NCBI GenBank assembly: GCA_900548415.1
Contig: URKO01000032.1
Location: 1-8,937, forward strand
DNA length: 8,937 bases
DNA from: an uncultured Porphyromonas sp.
Lineage (GTDB): Bacteria > Bacteroidota > Bacteroidia > Bacteroidales > Porphyromonadaceae
Direction: 5' to 3'
A program made the position numbers and the translations under genes. Under the pieces are notes generated by a model that saw only the letters and a program-made list of their open reading frames with translations, did not search any database and was not told the origin of the DNA. Positions 1 to 5,519 of this stretch are shown here, in pieces. Position 1 is the first letter of the stretch. The number at the start of each line of letters is the position of its first letter.

Positions 1-58
1 GCGTCCCTACAAAGGGTTACACGTATCATCGTTACACGTCACGGGTTACACGTATCAT
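1..58. repeat. Left copy of 58-bp direct repeat, containing the tail of a REP
   Basis: Bases 1-58 are identical to 1038-1095. The copy opens with the last bases of a minus-oriented REP palindrome (GCGTCC, then CTAC, the complement of the GTAG foot, at 7-10). Two copies of a 29-bp unit that begins GGGTTACACGTATCAT follow, at 14-42 and 43-71; the second decays after about base 60. The rest of the REP lies outside the window. Together with the right copy it brackets the RAYT gene. Confidence 0.85.
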
Positions 59-102
59 CGCTGCACGTTTGGGTTGTTACACCTCCGAGCTGGGGCCTAT
101 GG

Positions 103-131
103 TTGCGGTATCTAAGTTATTGCTACTTTTG
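103..131 (+). promoter_or_regulatory. Putative Bacteroidota-type promoter of the RAYT gene
   Basis: TACTTTTG at 124-131 fits the Bacteroidota -7 consensus TAnnTTTG exactly. A TTG at 103-105 (within GGTTGC) lies 18 nt upstream, close to the spacing expected for the -33 element. Transcription would begin near 138, about 20 nt before the ATG at 158. This argues against the in-frame GTG at 131, which overlaps the -7 box. The assignment is by pattern only. Confidence 0.45.
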
Positions 132-157
132 TGTCGAACTTCAAGCACGCTCCTATT

Positions 158-655
158 ATGGACACCTCTTGCTACAATAATCGAAAATCCCCCCGCGCAT
201 CTTTTCACGATTACAAAGCTGGCAGCTACTTCATAACTATCTGCACTAAGGATAAGCAACATTACTTCGGCAAAGTACAAGATGGTATCATGCATCTCAG
301 TCCGATAGGGGAGTTTTGCCAGCAACAGTGGGAAAAGGTCACCGAGCATTACCCCTATGCCACTGTTCCGCTATTCGTCGTCATGCCGAACCATATCCAT
401 GCTATCGTATCAATCAATCAAGAGACGGAGCCTGCAATTCAAAAGACGGCTCGACAAACTTTAGCAATTGTTGTAGGAGGAGTCAAGGGTGCTGTTTCAT
501 CTTTTGCACAGGAGCATAAGATAGAGTTCGGATGGCAGTCAAGGTACTATGATCGCATTATTAGGAATCGTAGAGAGGGAAACAACATTGCACACTACAT
601 CGAAAACAATGTGGCACGCTGGGATAGCGACGAGTACTATAGCAAGAAGCCATAA
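158..655 (+). CDS. REP-associated tyrosine transposase (RAYT, IS200/IS605-like Y1 transposase)
   Basis: This protein of about 165 residues belongs to the Y1 HUH transposase superfamily, in the RAYT branch that cuts and joins single-stranded REP hairpins and is usually a single-copy, vertically kept gene. What is seen: an N-terminal YFITICTKDKQHYFG block (residues 24-38), the HUH metal site as PNHIHAIV with His79 and His81, and a C-terminal WQSRYYDRIIRN block holding the candidate nucleophile (Tyr130 or Tyr131), followed by the family's HYIENNVARW ending. I chose the ATG at 158 because the protein then starts at the usual distance from the YFITIC block and the likely -7 box ends at 131. An in-frame GTG at 131 would add nine residues. 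The gene is intact and no insertion-sequence ends directly abut it. The neighbouring DNA is rich in GTAG-footed palindromes, as expected for a RAYT and its REPs. Its activity cannot be judged from sequence. Confidence 0.9.
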   Translation: MDTSCYNNRKSPRASFHDYKAGSYFITICTKDKQHYFGKVQDGIMHLSPIGEFCQQQWEKVTEHYPYATVPLFVVMPNHIHAIVSINQETEPAIQKTARQTLAIVVGGVKGAVSSFAQEHKIEFGWQSRYYDRIIRNRREGNNIAHYIENNVARWDSDEYYSKKP

Positions 656-656
656 T

Positions 657-796
657 GACGTGTAGCGATGTGTCGGGATGCCGTGACGTATAGCGATTTG
701 TCGGGACGCCGTGACGCGTAGCGATTTGTCGGGATGCCGTGACGTGTAGCGATGTGTCGGGATGCCGTGACGTATAGCGATTTGTCTGGACGTCGT
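657..796. repeat. Tandem array of five 28-bp units (degenerate REP derivatives)
   Basis: Five head-to-tail 28-bp units start at 657, 685, 713, 741 and 769, each of the form GACGTRTAGCGATKTGTCGG followed by GAYGCCGT. Units 1 and 4 are identical. Each unit looks like the longer 54-bp unit found just downstream with about 26 bp removed from the palindrome: the GTAG foot has become GTCG and only the left arm (GGACGC) remains. The array starts 2 bp after the RAYT stop codon. No identical-repeat plus unique-spacer structure is present, so it is not a CRISPR. Confidence 0.85.
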
Positions 797-811
797 GACG
801 TGTAACGATTT

Positions 812-835
812 GTAGGGACGCACGGTCGTGCGTCC
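812..835 (+). repeat. REP palindrome 1 (GTAG foot, plus orientation)
   Basis: The GTAG foot at 812-815 is followed by the arm GGACGCACG, a 2-nt centre GT, and the perfect opposite arm CGTGCGTCC (816-835). A conserved tetranucleotide at the base of an imperfect or perfect hairpin is the signature of REPs recognised by RAYTs. Confidence 0.8.
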
Positions 836-893
836 GTTGTAGTACAGCAAGACGTGTAGCGATTTGTCGGGACGCCGTGACGTATAGCGATTT

Positions 894-917
894 GTAGGGA
901 CGCACGGTCGTGCGTCC
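894..917 (+). repeat. REP palindrome 2 (plus orientation)
   Basis: Identical to REP 1: GTAG at 894-897, then the 20-bp palindrome at 898-917. Confidence 0.8.
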
Positions 918-947
918 GTTGTAGTACAGCAAGACGTGTAGCGATTT

Positions 948-971
948 GTAGGGACGCACGGTCGTGCGTCC
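948..971 (+). repeat. REP palindrome 3 (plus orientation)
   Basis: Identical to REPs 1 and 2: GTAG at 948-951, palindrome at 952-971. The tail after it diverges from the other two units. Confidence 0.8.
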
Positions 972-1023
972 GTTGTCGAACGACATGACGTGTAATCGGG
1001 ACGCTGTAACCATTAACGGGGAC

Positions 1024-1047
1024 GGACGCACGACCGTGCGTCCCTAC
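1024..1047 (-). repeat. REP palindrome 4 (minus orientation)
   Basis: The exact reverse complement of REPs 1-3: palindrome at 1024-1043 and the complement of the GTAG foot (CTAC) at 1044-1047. REPs 3 and 4 point towards each other with about 50 bp between them, forming an inverted REP pair (BIME-like). Confidence 0.8.
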
Positions 1048-1095
1048 AAAGGGTTACACGTATCATCGTTACACGTCACGGGTTACACGTATCAT
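1038..1095. repeat. Right copy of the 58-bp direct repeat, running into three 29-bp units
   Basis: Identical to window positions 1-58, including the REP tail and the 29-bp units. On this side three 29-bp units are recognisable, at 1051-1079, 1080-1108 and 1109-1137, the last two diverging. On the complementary strand their CGTGTAACGAT-like core resembles the start of the 28/54-bp units, so the left and right families are inverted relatives. Confidence 0.85.
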
Positions 1096-1146
1096 TGTTA
1101 CACATTACGGGTTACACATATCATCGTTACTCGTATCGCTTTGACG

Positions 1147-1185
1147 AAAAAAAGGACGCGCGGTCAATGTCTAGACCGTGCGTCC
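1147..1185 (-). terminator. REP-derived intrinsic terminator for the minus-strand genes
   Basis: Read on the minus strand: stem GGACGCACGGTC (1185-1174), 8-nt loop, stem GACCGCGCGTCC (1165-1154) with one G-T mismatch among 12 pairs, then seven T (complement of 1147-1153). The stem is the local REP palindrome with an enlarged loop, and its complemented GTAG foot is intact at 1186-1189. It lies 23 bp beyond the stop codon of the DUF6078-like gene and is the only clear terminator downstream of the uvrA train. Confidence 0.75.
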
Positions 1186-1208
1186 CTACGAGTGTGTGCG
1201 TGTAGTGG

Positions 1209-1664
1209 CTAGCCCTTGAGTAGCTTGTGAGCTGCGCGACCCTCTATGCGTGGTGGCTTGACGTAATGCTCTTCGTATGTTTGGTACCGTGGCTCGACGG
1301 CGGGAGCGTAGGTGGCGAAGGTCTCTGCTATGAAGCCTTGCTCCTCGGGGCTAATCGCCTCGTAGCCACAGCGCATACGTATGACGCCACTCTTGCCGAA
1401 GTGGGCATTGAGCTGCGCCTCTATCTGTTCCTTTTGTCCTAGGGTCAGATCGTCGTAGCTCCATACGAGTCCACGGGCGTAGCGTCTCAGCTTGTACTCG
1501 TAGTAGTTGGGACAGTGATCGTATCCGCCCGCCTTGTCGATGAGCTGGGGATTGGTGATGGTGAGCAAGCTATTGCTGTGCTCGACTTCTTTGAGAGCGT
1601 TGTGCCAGAGGGTGCACTGCTCTCGTCTGGTGCATTGTGGTGTGTAACAACTAGCGTGTTCCAT
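1209..1664 (-). CDS. Small Cys-containing protein resembling DUF6078 (function unknown)
   Basis: This 151-residue soluble protein has no signal peptide or membrane segment. The pattern matches what I recall of the Bacteroidota family DUF6078: an N-terminal C6-x4-C11-x5-C17 cluster and a further Cys51 (a possible metal site), ITNPQ at 36-40, YARG at 62-65, a helix then HFG at 88-90, and the tail EEQGFIAETFATY (107-119) followed by a Tyr-rich end. The function of that family is not known to me. The ATG at 1664 is the only good start, since an in-frame TGA lies eight codons upstream. Family members seem to begin some 10-15 residues earlier, so this one may be slightly short at the N-terminus. 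It follows pcrA by 79 nt with no terminator between, so it may be the last gene of that transcript. It is followed by a REP-type terminator. The family assignment is from memory of motif order, not a search. Confidence 0.7.
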   Translation of the reverse strand: MEHASCYTPQCTRREQCTLWHNALKEVEHSNSLLTITNPQLIDKAGGYDHCPNYYEYKLRRYARGLVWSYDDLTLGQKEQIEAQLNAHFGKSGVIRMRCGYEAISPEEQGFIAETFATYAPAVEPRYQTYEEHYVKPPRIEGRAAHKLLKG

Positions 1665-1704
1665 AAGTTTTTTGTGTTTAGTAAATCAGTTTATTGTGCT
1701 TTCA

Positions 1705-1737
1705 GGGTTAGATTAGGGTTAGTCTGGGGTTAGTTAG
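1705..1737. repeat. Three 11-bp tandem units with a GGGTTAG core
   Basis: GGGTTAG occurs at 1705, 1716 and 1727 with an exact 11-bp period (GGGTTAGATTA, GGGTTAGTCTG, GGGTTAGTTAG). It occupies the 79-bp gap between the pcrA stop and the DUF6078-like start. No promoter or terminator is evident in this gap. Confidence 0.7.
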
Positions 1738-1743
1738 AGGCTA

Positions 1744-4092
1744 CTATATATGCTCTAGGTGGGTGTAGCGGATGAGCACTTCGCGGGTCCTGCCGTCGTC
1801 GAAGTGGATGGTGAGTTTGCCGCCCATGGCACTCTCGATGCGCTCTATCTTGCCGTCGCCATGACGTGGATGGCGCACGCGGTCGCCGACGTGGTAGCCG
1901 TCGAGGCTCTCGAGGGCGTTGACCGGCGAACTCTTCGCAAGTAGCTGCTGGGGTGTTGGCGGTTGGCTATTGGCGGTTGGCCGTTGGCTGTTGGGTGTTG
2001 GCTGTTGGTTGTTAGCTGTTGGCCATTGGCTGTTGGCCGTTAGCTGATAGCTGGTGCCGATGGGTGCTGCCTCCTCGTGGAGGGTGTAGTGGGCCCGTGG
2101 CAGCTCGGCGATGAAGCGGCTGGGGATCATGAGCTCGGTCTTGCCGTTGCGCGTGCGTATGCTGGTATAGCTGAGGGTGCAGAGCTTTTGGGCTCGTGTG
2201 ATGCCGACGTAGAGGAGTCGGCGCTCCTCTTCGATCATCTCGGCCGTGTCGAGGCTACGCGAGGAGGGGAGGAGGTTTTCCTCGACACCTGCGATGTAGA
2301 CGTAGGGGAACTCTAGTCCCTTGGCGGCGTGGATGGTCATGAGCTGTATCCGATCCTGCGGGGTGGCTCCGCTATGCTGCTCGACATTGTCCTGGTCTTG
2401 GTTGGTCAAGAGGGGAATCTGCTGGGCAAAGGCGCTGAGCAGTTCGGTGCCTAGTGGCTCCTCGGCAAATAGGTTGAGCGGGTCCTGTCGGTAGCGAGCC
2501 TCAAACTCGGAGGCACTGCTGACAAACTCCTTGAGGTTGTCCAGCTTGGCCTGGCTCTCGACGGTGTCTTCGCGTGTGAGCTCGGCGACGATGCCGCTCT
2601 CACGTAGTATGTGTGCGATCCACTCCTCCAGCTTGGCGTACTGCTTATAAGCGGTAGCGAGCGAGTCGATGAGATTGACGAAGGAGGCTATCTTGTTGCG
2701 TACGCCTCGGCTGAGACCGACGGGGTCGGCACTGTCGATGGCGGCGCAGAGGGCATCGTAGAGCGATAGCTGCGGGCTGTGCTGCTGGGCATAGAGAGCG
2801 ACCTTCTCGAGGGTTTTGTCGCCAATGCCTTTGCGTGGATAGGCGATGGCTCGGCGGAGCGCCAGTTCGTTGTGCGGGTTGATGATGAGCTGGAGGTAAG
2901 CTATGGCGTCTTTGATCTCGGCACGCGCGTAGAAGGCCATGCCTCCGTAGATGACGTAGGGGATGCCCTCCGAGAGAAGCACCTCCTCAAACTTACGGCT
3001 CTGCGCATTCGTGCGGTAGAGGATGGTTTGGTCAGAGAGCGGTATCTGCTCCTCATCGTGTCGCTGGGTGATGATGTCGATGAGTTGTGTCGCCTCCTCG
3101 TCGGACGAGGTGTAGTGGTAGAGCTGTAGCTTCTCGCCCTCGCCGAGGTCGGTATAGACCTCCTTGGGGATGCGCTGCTGGTTGTGCTCGATGAGGGCAT
3201 TGGCACTGCTGACGATATGGCCTGTGGAGCGGTAGTTTTGCTCTAGCTTAAAGAGCTTGGCACCGGCAAAAGCTTGCTTGAAGCTGAGGATATTGGCAAT
3301 GCGTGCCCCTCGGAAGGAGTAGATGCTCTGGGCATCGTCGCCCACGGCAAAGATGCGGTTGTGGTCAGCGACGAGGTGACGGGCTAGCTCAAACTGCGAT
3401 GTGTTTGTATCCTGATACTCGTCGATGAGGAGGAAGTCTATGCCGCTCTTGATCTCTTGGTGCGCCTCGGGGAAGTCGCGTATGAGGACGTTGAGGAGGA
3501 AGAGCAGGTCGTCGAAGTCCATCGAGTTGCTCTCCTTGCAGCGCTGGGTGTAGAGGCTGTAGAGCTTGTATAGTTCGCCCTCATGATTCATCGTATCGTA
3601 CTTACGTATCTCCTGATTGGCGGCGTAGGCTTGCGGAGAGATAAGCATGTTTTTCGCATCGGATATGCGCTTGAGGACACGCGTCGGGGTGTAGTTCTTG
3701 TCGCTGAGGTCTAGCTCCTTGATGCAGTTGCGTAGGAGCGCCTTGGTGTCACTGGTGTCGTAGATGGAGTAGTCCTGGCTGTAGCCGAGCAGTGGGGCGT
3801 AGCGCCGCAGGATACGTCCGCAGATGGAGTGAAAGGTGCCCATGCGTAGCCTATAAGCGATGCTCTCGCCGAGCATGTCGCTGACACGCGAACGCATCTC
3901 GCCGGCTGCTTTGTTGGTAAAGGTGAGGGCGTAGAGTCGCTGGGGGGTCCACCCTTGGTCTACGAGGTGAGCGAGCTTGTAGGTGATGACGCGGGTCTTG
4001 CCTGATCCGGCCCCGGCGATGACTAGGGCGGGTCCTTCGTTATAGACGACGGCAGCTCGCTGTGCTTCGTTGAGTGCAGTGAGGTCTACCAT
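1744..4092 (-). CDS. pcrA: PcrA/UvrD-type superfamily 1A DNA helicase
   Basis: A 782-residue 3'-5' DNA helicase of the UvrD/PcrA/Rep group, which removes the incised oligonucleotide in excision repair, clears recombinase filaments and can pull back stalled RNA polymerase. All core motifs are present: Q motif (LNEAQRAAV, 7-15), Walker A AGAGSGKT (26-33), Ia (ALTFTNKAAGEM, 55-66), Walker B DEYQDTN (224-230), III (GDDAQSIYSFRGA, 251-263), IV (LEQNYRS, 283-289), V (IHAAKGLEF, 587-595) and VI (RRLLYVGITRAQ, 624-635). The C-terminus (about 730-782, GDRVRHPRHGDGKI) is the Tudor-like domain that in PcrA/UvrD contacts RNA polymerase. Residues 681-713 are an odd heptapeptide linker made by a DNA heptamer array. 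I chose the ATG at 4092, 2 nt after the upstream stop: the reading frame stays open for another 149 codons, but those are an Arg/Pro/Ala-rich shadow of the upstream gene. The enzyme appears active; pcrA versus uvrD naming is a matter of convention. Confidence 0.95.
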   Translation of the reverse strand: MVDLTALNEAQRAAVVYNEGPALVIAGAGSGKTRVITYKLAHLVDQGWTPQRLYALTFTNKAAGEMRSRVSDMLGESIAYRLRMGTFHSICGRILRRYAPLLGYSQDYSIYDTSDTKALLRNCIKELDLSDKNYTPTRVLKRISDAKNMLISPQAYAANQEIRKYDTMNHEGELYKLYSLYTQRCKESNSMDFDDLLFLLNVLIRDFPEAHQEIKSGIDFLLIDEYQDTNTSQFELARHLVADHNRIFAVGDDAQSIYSFRGARIANILSFKQAFAGAKLFKLEQNYRSTGHIVSSANALIEHNQQRIPKEVYTDLGEGEKLQLYHYTSSDEEATQLIDIITQRHDEEQIPLSDQTILYRTNAQSRKFEEVLLSEGIPYVIYGGMAFYARAEIKDAIAYLQLIINPHNELALRRAIAYPRKGIGDKTLEKVALYAQQHSPQLSLYDALCAAIDSADPVGLSRGVRNKIASFVNLIDSLATAYKQYAKLEEWIAHILRESGIVAELTREDTVESQAKLDNLKEFVSSASEFEARYRQDPLNLFAEEPLGTELLSAFAQQIPLLTNQDQDNVEQHSGATPQDRIQLMTIHAAKGLEFPYVYIAGVEENLLPSSRSLDTAEMIEEERRLLYVGITRAQKLCTLSYTSIRTRNGKTELMIPSRFIAELPRAHYTLHEEAAPIGTSYQLTANSQWPTANNQQPTPNSQRPTANSQPPTPQQLLAKSSPVNALESLDGYHVGDRVRHPRHGDGKIERIESAMGGKLTIHFDDGRTREVLIRYTHLEHI
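1955..2052. repeat. Heptanucleotide array (14 units) inside the pcrA coding sequence
   Basis: Fourteen consecutive 7-bp units of the form GTTGGCT/GTTAGCT/GTTGGCC, with a few substitutions and no change of phase, run from 1955 to 2052. On the minus strand the coding unit is AGCCAAC; three units (21 bp) encode one heptapeptide of the type P-T-A-N-S-Q-x. The same heptamer forms the 30-unit intergenic array at 8519-8731. Confidence 0.9.
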
Positions 4093-4094
4093 AA

Positions 4095-5477
4095 TTACTC
4101 TTGCTCTGCCTGGAGGATTGCGTCTAAGGTCTCGAGCAGGCGTGTGCGTCGCTGGGGATCGGCGATGGCGTCTCGTAGTGCCTGCAGGAGCTGGTGGGGG
4201 AGTAGCTCGTCGTCGCTTGCTGGCTCTTCGCTTGGCGTGGTCGGCTGCTCTGGCTCGTAGTTGCGTATGGTGGGATCGTCGGGCAGGAAGGTGATCAAGC
4301 CCGCTAACCGCTGCGGCAAACGCTCGGGCAGGTCGGTCATCGGGAAGAACTGCTTGGCATCCTCGATAAAAAGGTAGGTCGGGCCGAGCAGGTAGGGGTC
4401 GATGTGCTGCGTTACGGAGGAGAACTGCAGGGGCGTGAAGAGCGACAGGTGCGGCACTGAGATGTAGAGGTGACTGATCATGAGTCGCTTGATGGCTATG
4501 GAGAGGGGATCGGTCCACTTGCTGAGCTTTTGGCCACAAGCTACATAGACCAAGCTGTAGGCACCTGAGATGCTTGCGTTTTGCCTATTCACCTCGGAGA
4601 AGAGTGCGACGGTGACGCCCTCGGTGACACCGCGTGTCTCTAGTATCTCGTGCCACAAGCTCTGCTCCTCCTCGTCATGGACGATGATGAGCATACGCCC
4701 TGGCTCGTGGACGGAGACGAAGCGCATCATGGCTATCACAGGCTCGATGATGGCCTCGCTGTGAGGCGCGGGGATGATGCCGTAGCTCTGCCGTAGGAGC
4801 TGGTAGAGTGCCTGACGCATCTCGAGGCTACTCTCGGCCTGTACGTAAGGCTGTGGCAGCTCGCCTGTGGGGAGCTTTTTGGTTACTAGCTGACGCCAAT
4901 TGCTGAGACGCAGGTAGCTACGGATCATCTCGTAGACATCGTCGTAGCACTGGAAGGTGCTGGAGAGCTCCTTGGCCTCTCGGGTGATCTGGTCGATGAG
5001 GTGATAGTGCTCTGGCGGGAGCAGGGTCCCCTCGAAGTAGCGCGCCTGCCAGTCGGCGTAGAGCTCCTCTTTGCCCTTGCCTATGCTGCACTCGATGGTG
5101 CGCCCCCCCTTGTAACTGATGAAGATAGAGGTGCGATCGGGCTGGAAGGGCGTGGTGCCCCAAGGATAGCCAGGCACCTCCTCCGAGAGGAAGTTGATGA
5201 CCGCCTCGATATGCTTGCAGGTGCCTAGCCCGCTGGTGCGAAAGTCTAGACAAGCGCAGTAGTTGCGGTCGCTCCGTACGCCTCGAAAGGCGACGCGGTA
5301 ATGGTTTGACCCGCTCTGCACCATGTAGTCTCCCCAGATGCGATTGTTGTCTAGGTGGGAGACGGTAAAGTCGTTTTGCTCAGCAAACTGCTTGCGGAGG
5401 GCTATCTGCCACGCCTCGACGCTCATGCCTTCGGGGCAATAGCGGTTGGAGAGCTTCTTGGGGTCTGTCTGTTGCAT
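4095..5477 (-). CDS. SWIM zinc-finger protein with a degenerate SNF2 helicase domain (probable pseudo-helicase)
   Basis: 460 residues. The N-terminus (CPEGMSVEAWQIALRKQF, 14-31) and the SWIM zinc finger C74-x-C76...C87-x-H89 (NYCACLDF, GTCKHIE) match the start of bacterial SWIM-SNF2 helicases. The following region (IFISY 118-122, RYFEG 146-150, CYDDVYEMI 177-185) also follows that family. From about 225 to 370 the chain tracks the first SNF2 RecA domain without its catalytic residues. The Walker A GKT position reads A-I-I (near 241-244). The Walker B DEAQ reads ACGQ (313-316) within SLVYVACGQKLSKW. Motif III (TGTP) reads SVPH. The closing HIDPYLLGP (358-366) is well kept. The second RecA domain, normally about 300 residues, is absent, replaced by a short acidic tail. 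It should bind zinc and probably DNA or protein, but not hydrolyse ATP. The ORF is intact and ends 2 nt before pcrA, with uvrA 42 nt upstream. The SWIM call is strong; the dead-SNF2 reading is by eye. Confidence 0.8.
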   Translation of the reverse strand: MQQTDPKKLSNRYCPEGMSVEAWQIALRKQFAEQNDFTVSHLDNNRIWGDYMVQSGSNHYRVAFRGVRSDRNYCACLDFRTSGLGTCKHIEAVINFLSEEVPGYPWGTTPFQPDRTSIFISYKGGRTIECSIGKGKEELYADWQARYFEGTLLPPEHYHLIDQITREAKELSSTFQCYDDVYEMIRSYLRLSNWRQLVTKKLPTGELPQPYVQAESSLEMRQALYQLLRQSYGIIPAPHSEAIIEPVIAMMRFVSVHEPGRMLIIVHDEEEQSLWHEILETRGVTEGVTVALFSEVNRQNASISGAYSLVYVACGQKLSKWTDPLSIAIKRLMISHLYISVPHLSLFTPLQFSSVTQHIDPYLLGPTYLFIEDAKQFFPMTDLPERLPQRLAGLITFLPDDPTIRNYEPEQPTTPSEEPASDDELLPHQLLQALRDAIADPQRRTRLLETLDAILQAEQE

Positions 5478-5519
5478 AGTTTTAGTAGATCAATAGGTAT
5501 AGTTGGGGGGAGTGTTTCT

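Larger units (their letters stand above)
797..1007. repeat. Composite REP array: 54-bp units interleaved with 28-bp units
   Basis: The 54-bp units at 797-850, 879-932 and 933-986 share the GACGTRTARCGATTTGTAGG start of the 28-bp units, then carry a full palindrome and a tail ending in GTACAGCAA (the third has a diverged tail, CGAACGACAT). A 28-bp unit sits at 851-878, and 987-1007 is a truncated unit. The order looks like the product of repeated duplication and deletion. Stretches on the minus strand are open for over 150 codons, but only with low-complexity repeats, so I call no gene here. Confidence 0.8.

Noticed and set aside
131..157. GTG start at 131 for the RAYT
   Set aside because: It overlaps the likely -7 box and adds nine residues not typical of the family. 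The ATG at 158 is preferred, though the GTG cannot be excluded.
657..1007. CRISPR array
   Set aside because: Units are contiguous or carry repeated palindromes, with no unique spacers and no cas genes; they are explained as REP derivatives.
539..1031. Minus-strand open frames of 103 and 156 codons in the repeat region
   Set aside because: They translate only into repeated Arg/His/Ser/Tyr-rich peptides that follow the DNA repeat period, and they overlap the RAYT gene. No sign of selection for protein.
1705..1737. Telomere-like repeat
   Set aside because: The GGGTTAG resemblance is superficial: the period is 11 bp, only three copies exist and the setting is between two genes.
4093..4539. A 149-codon N-terminal extension of the pcrA frame
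   Set aside because: It overlaps the SWIM gene in another frame, is Arg/Pro/Ala/His-rich low-complexity sequence, and the helicase family starts at the Met at 4092 just before the Q motif.
4095..5477. A functional SNF2-type ATPase
   Set aside because: None of the nucleotide-binding motifs is present and the second RecA domain is missing.
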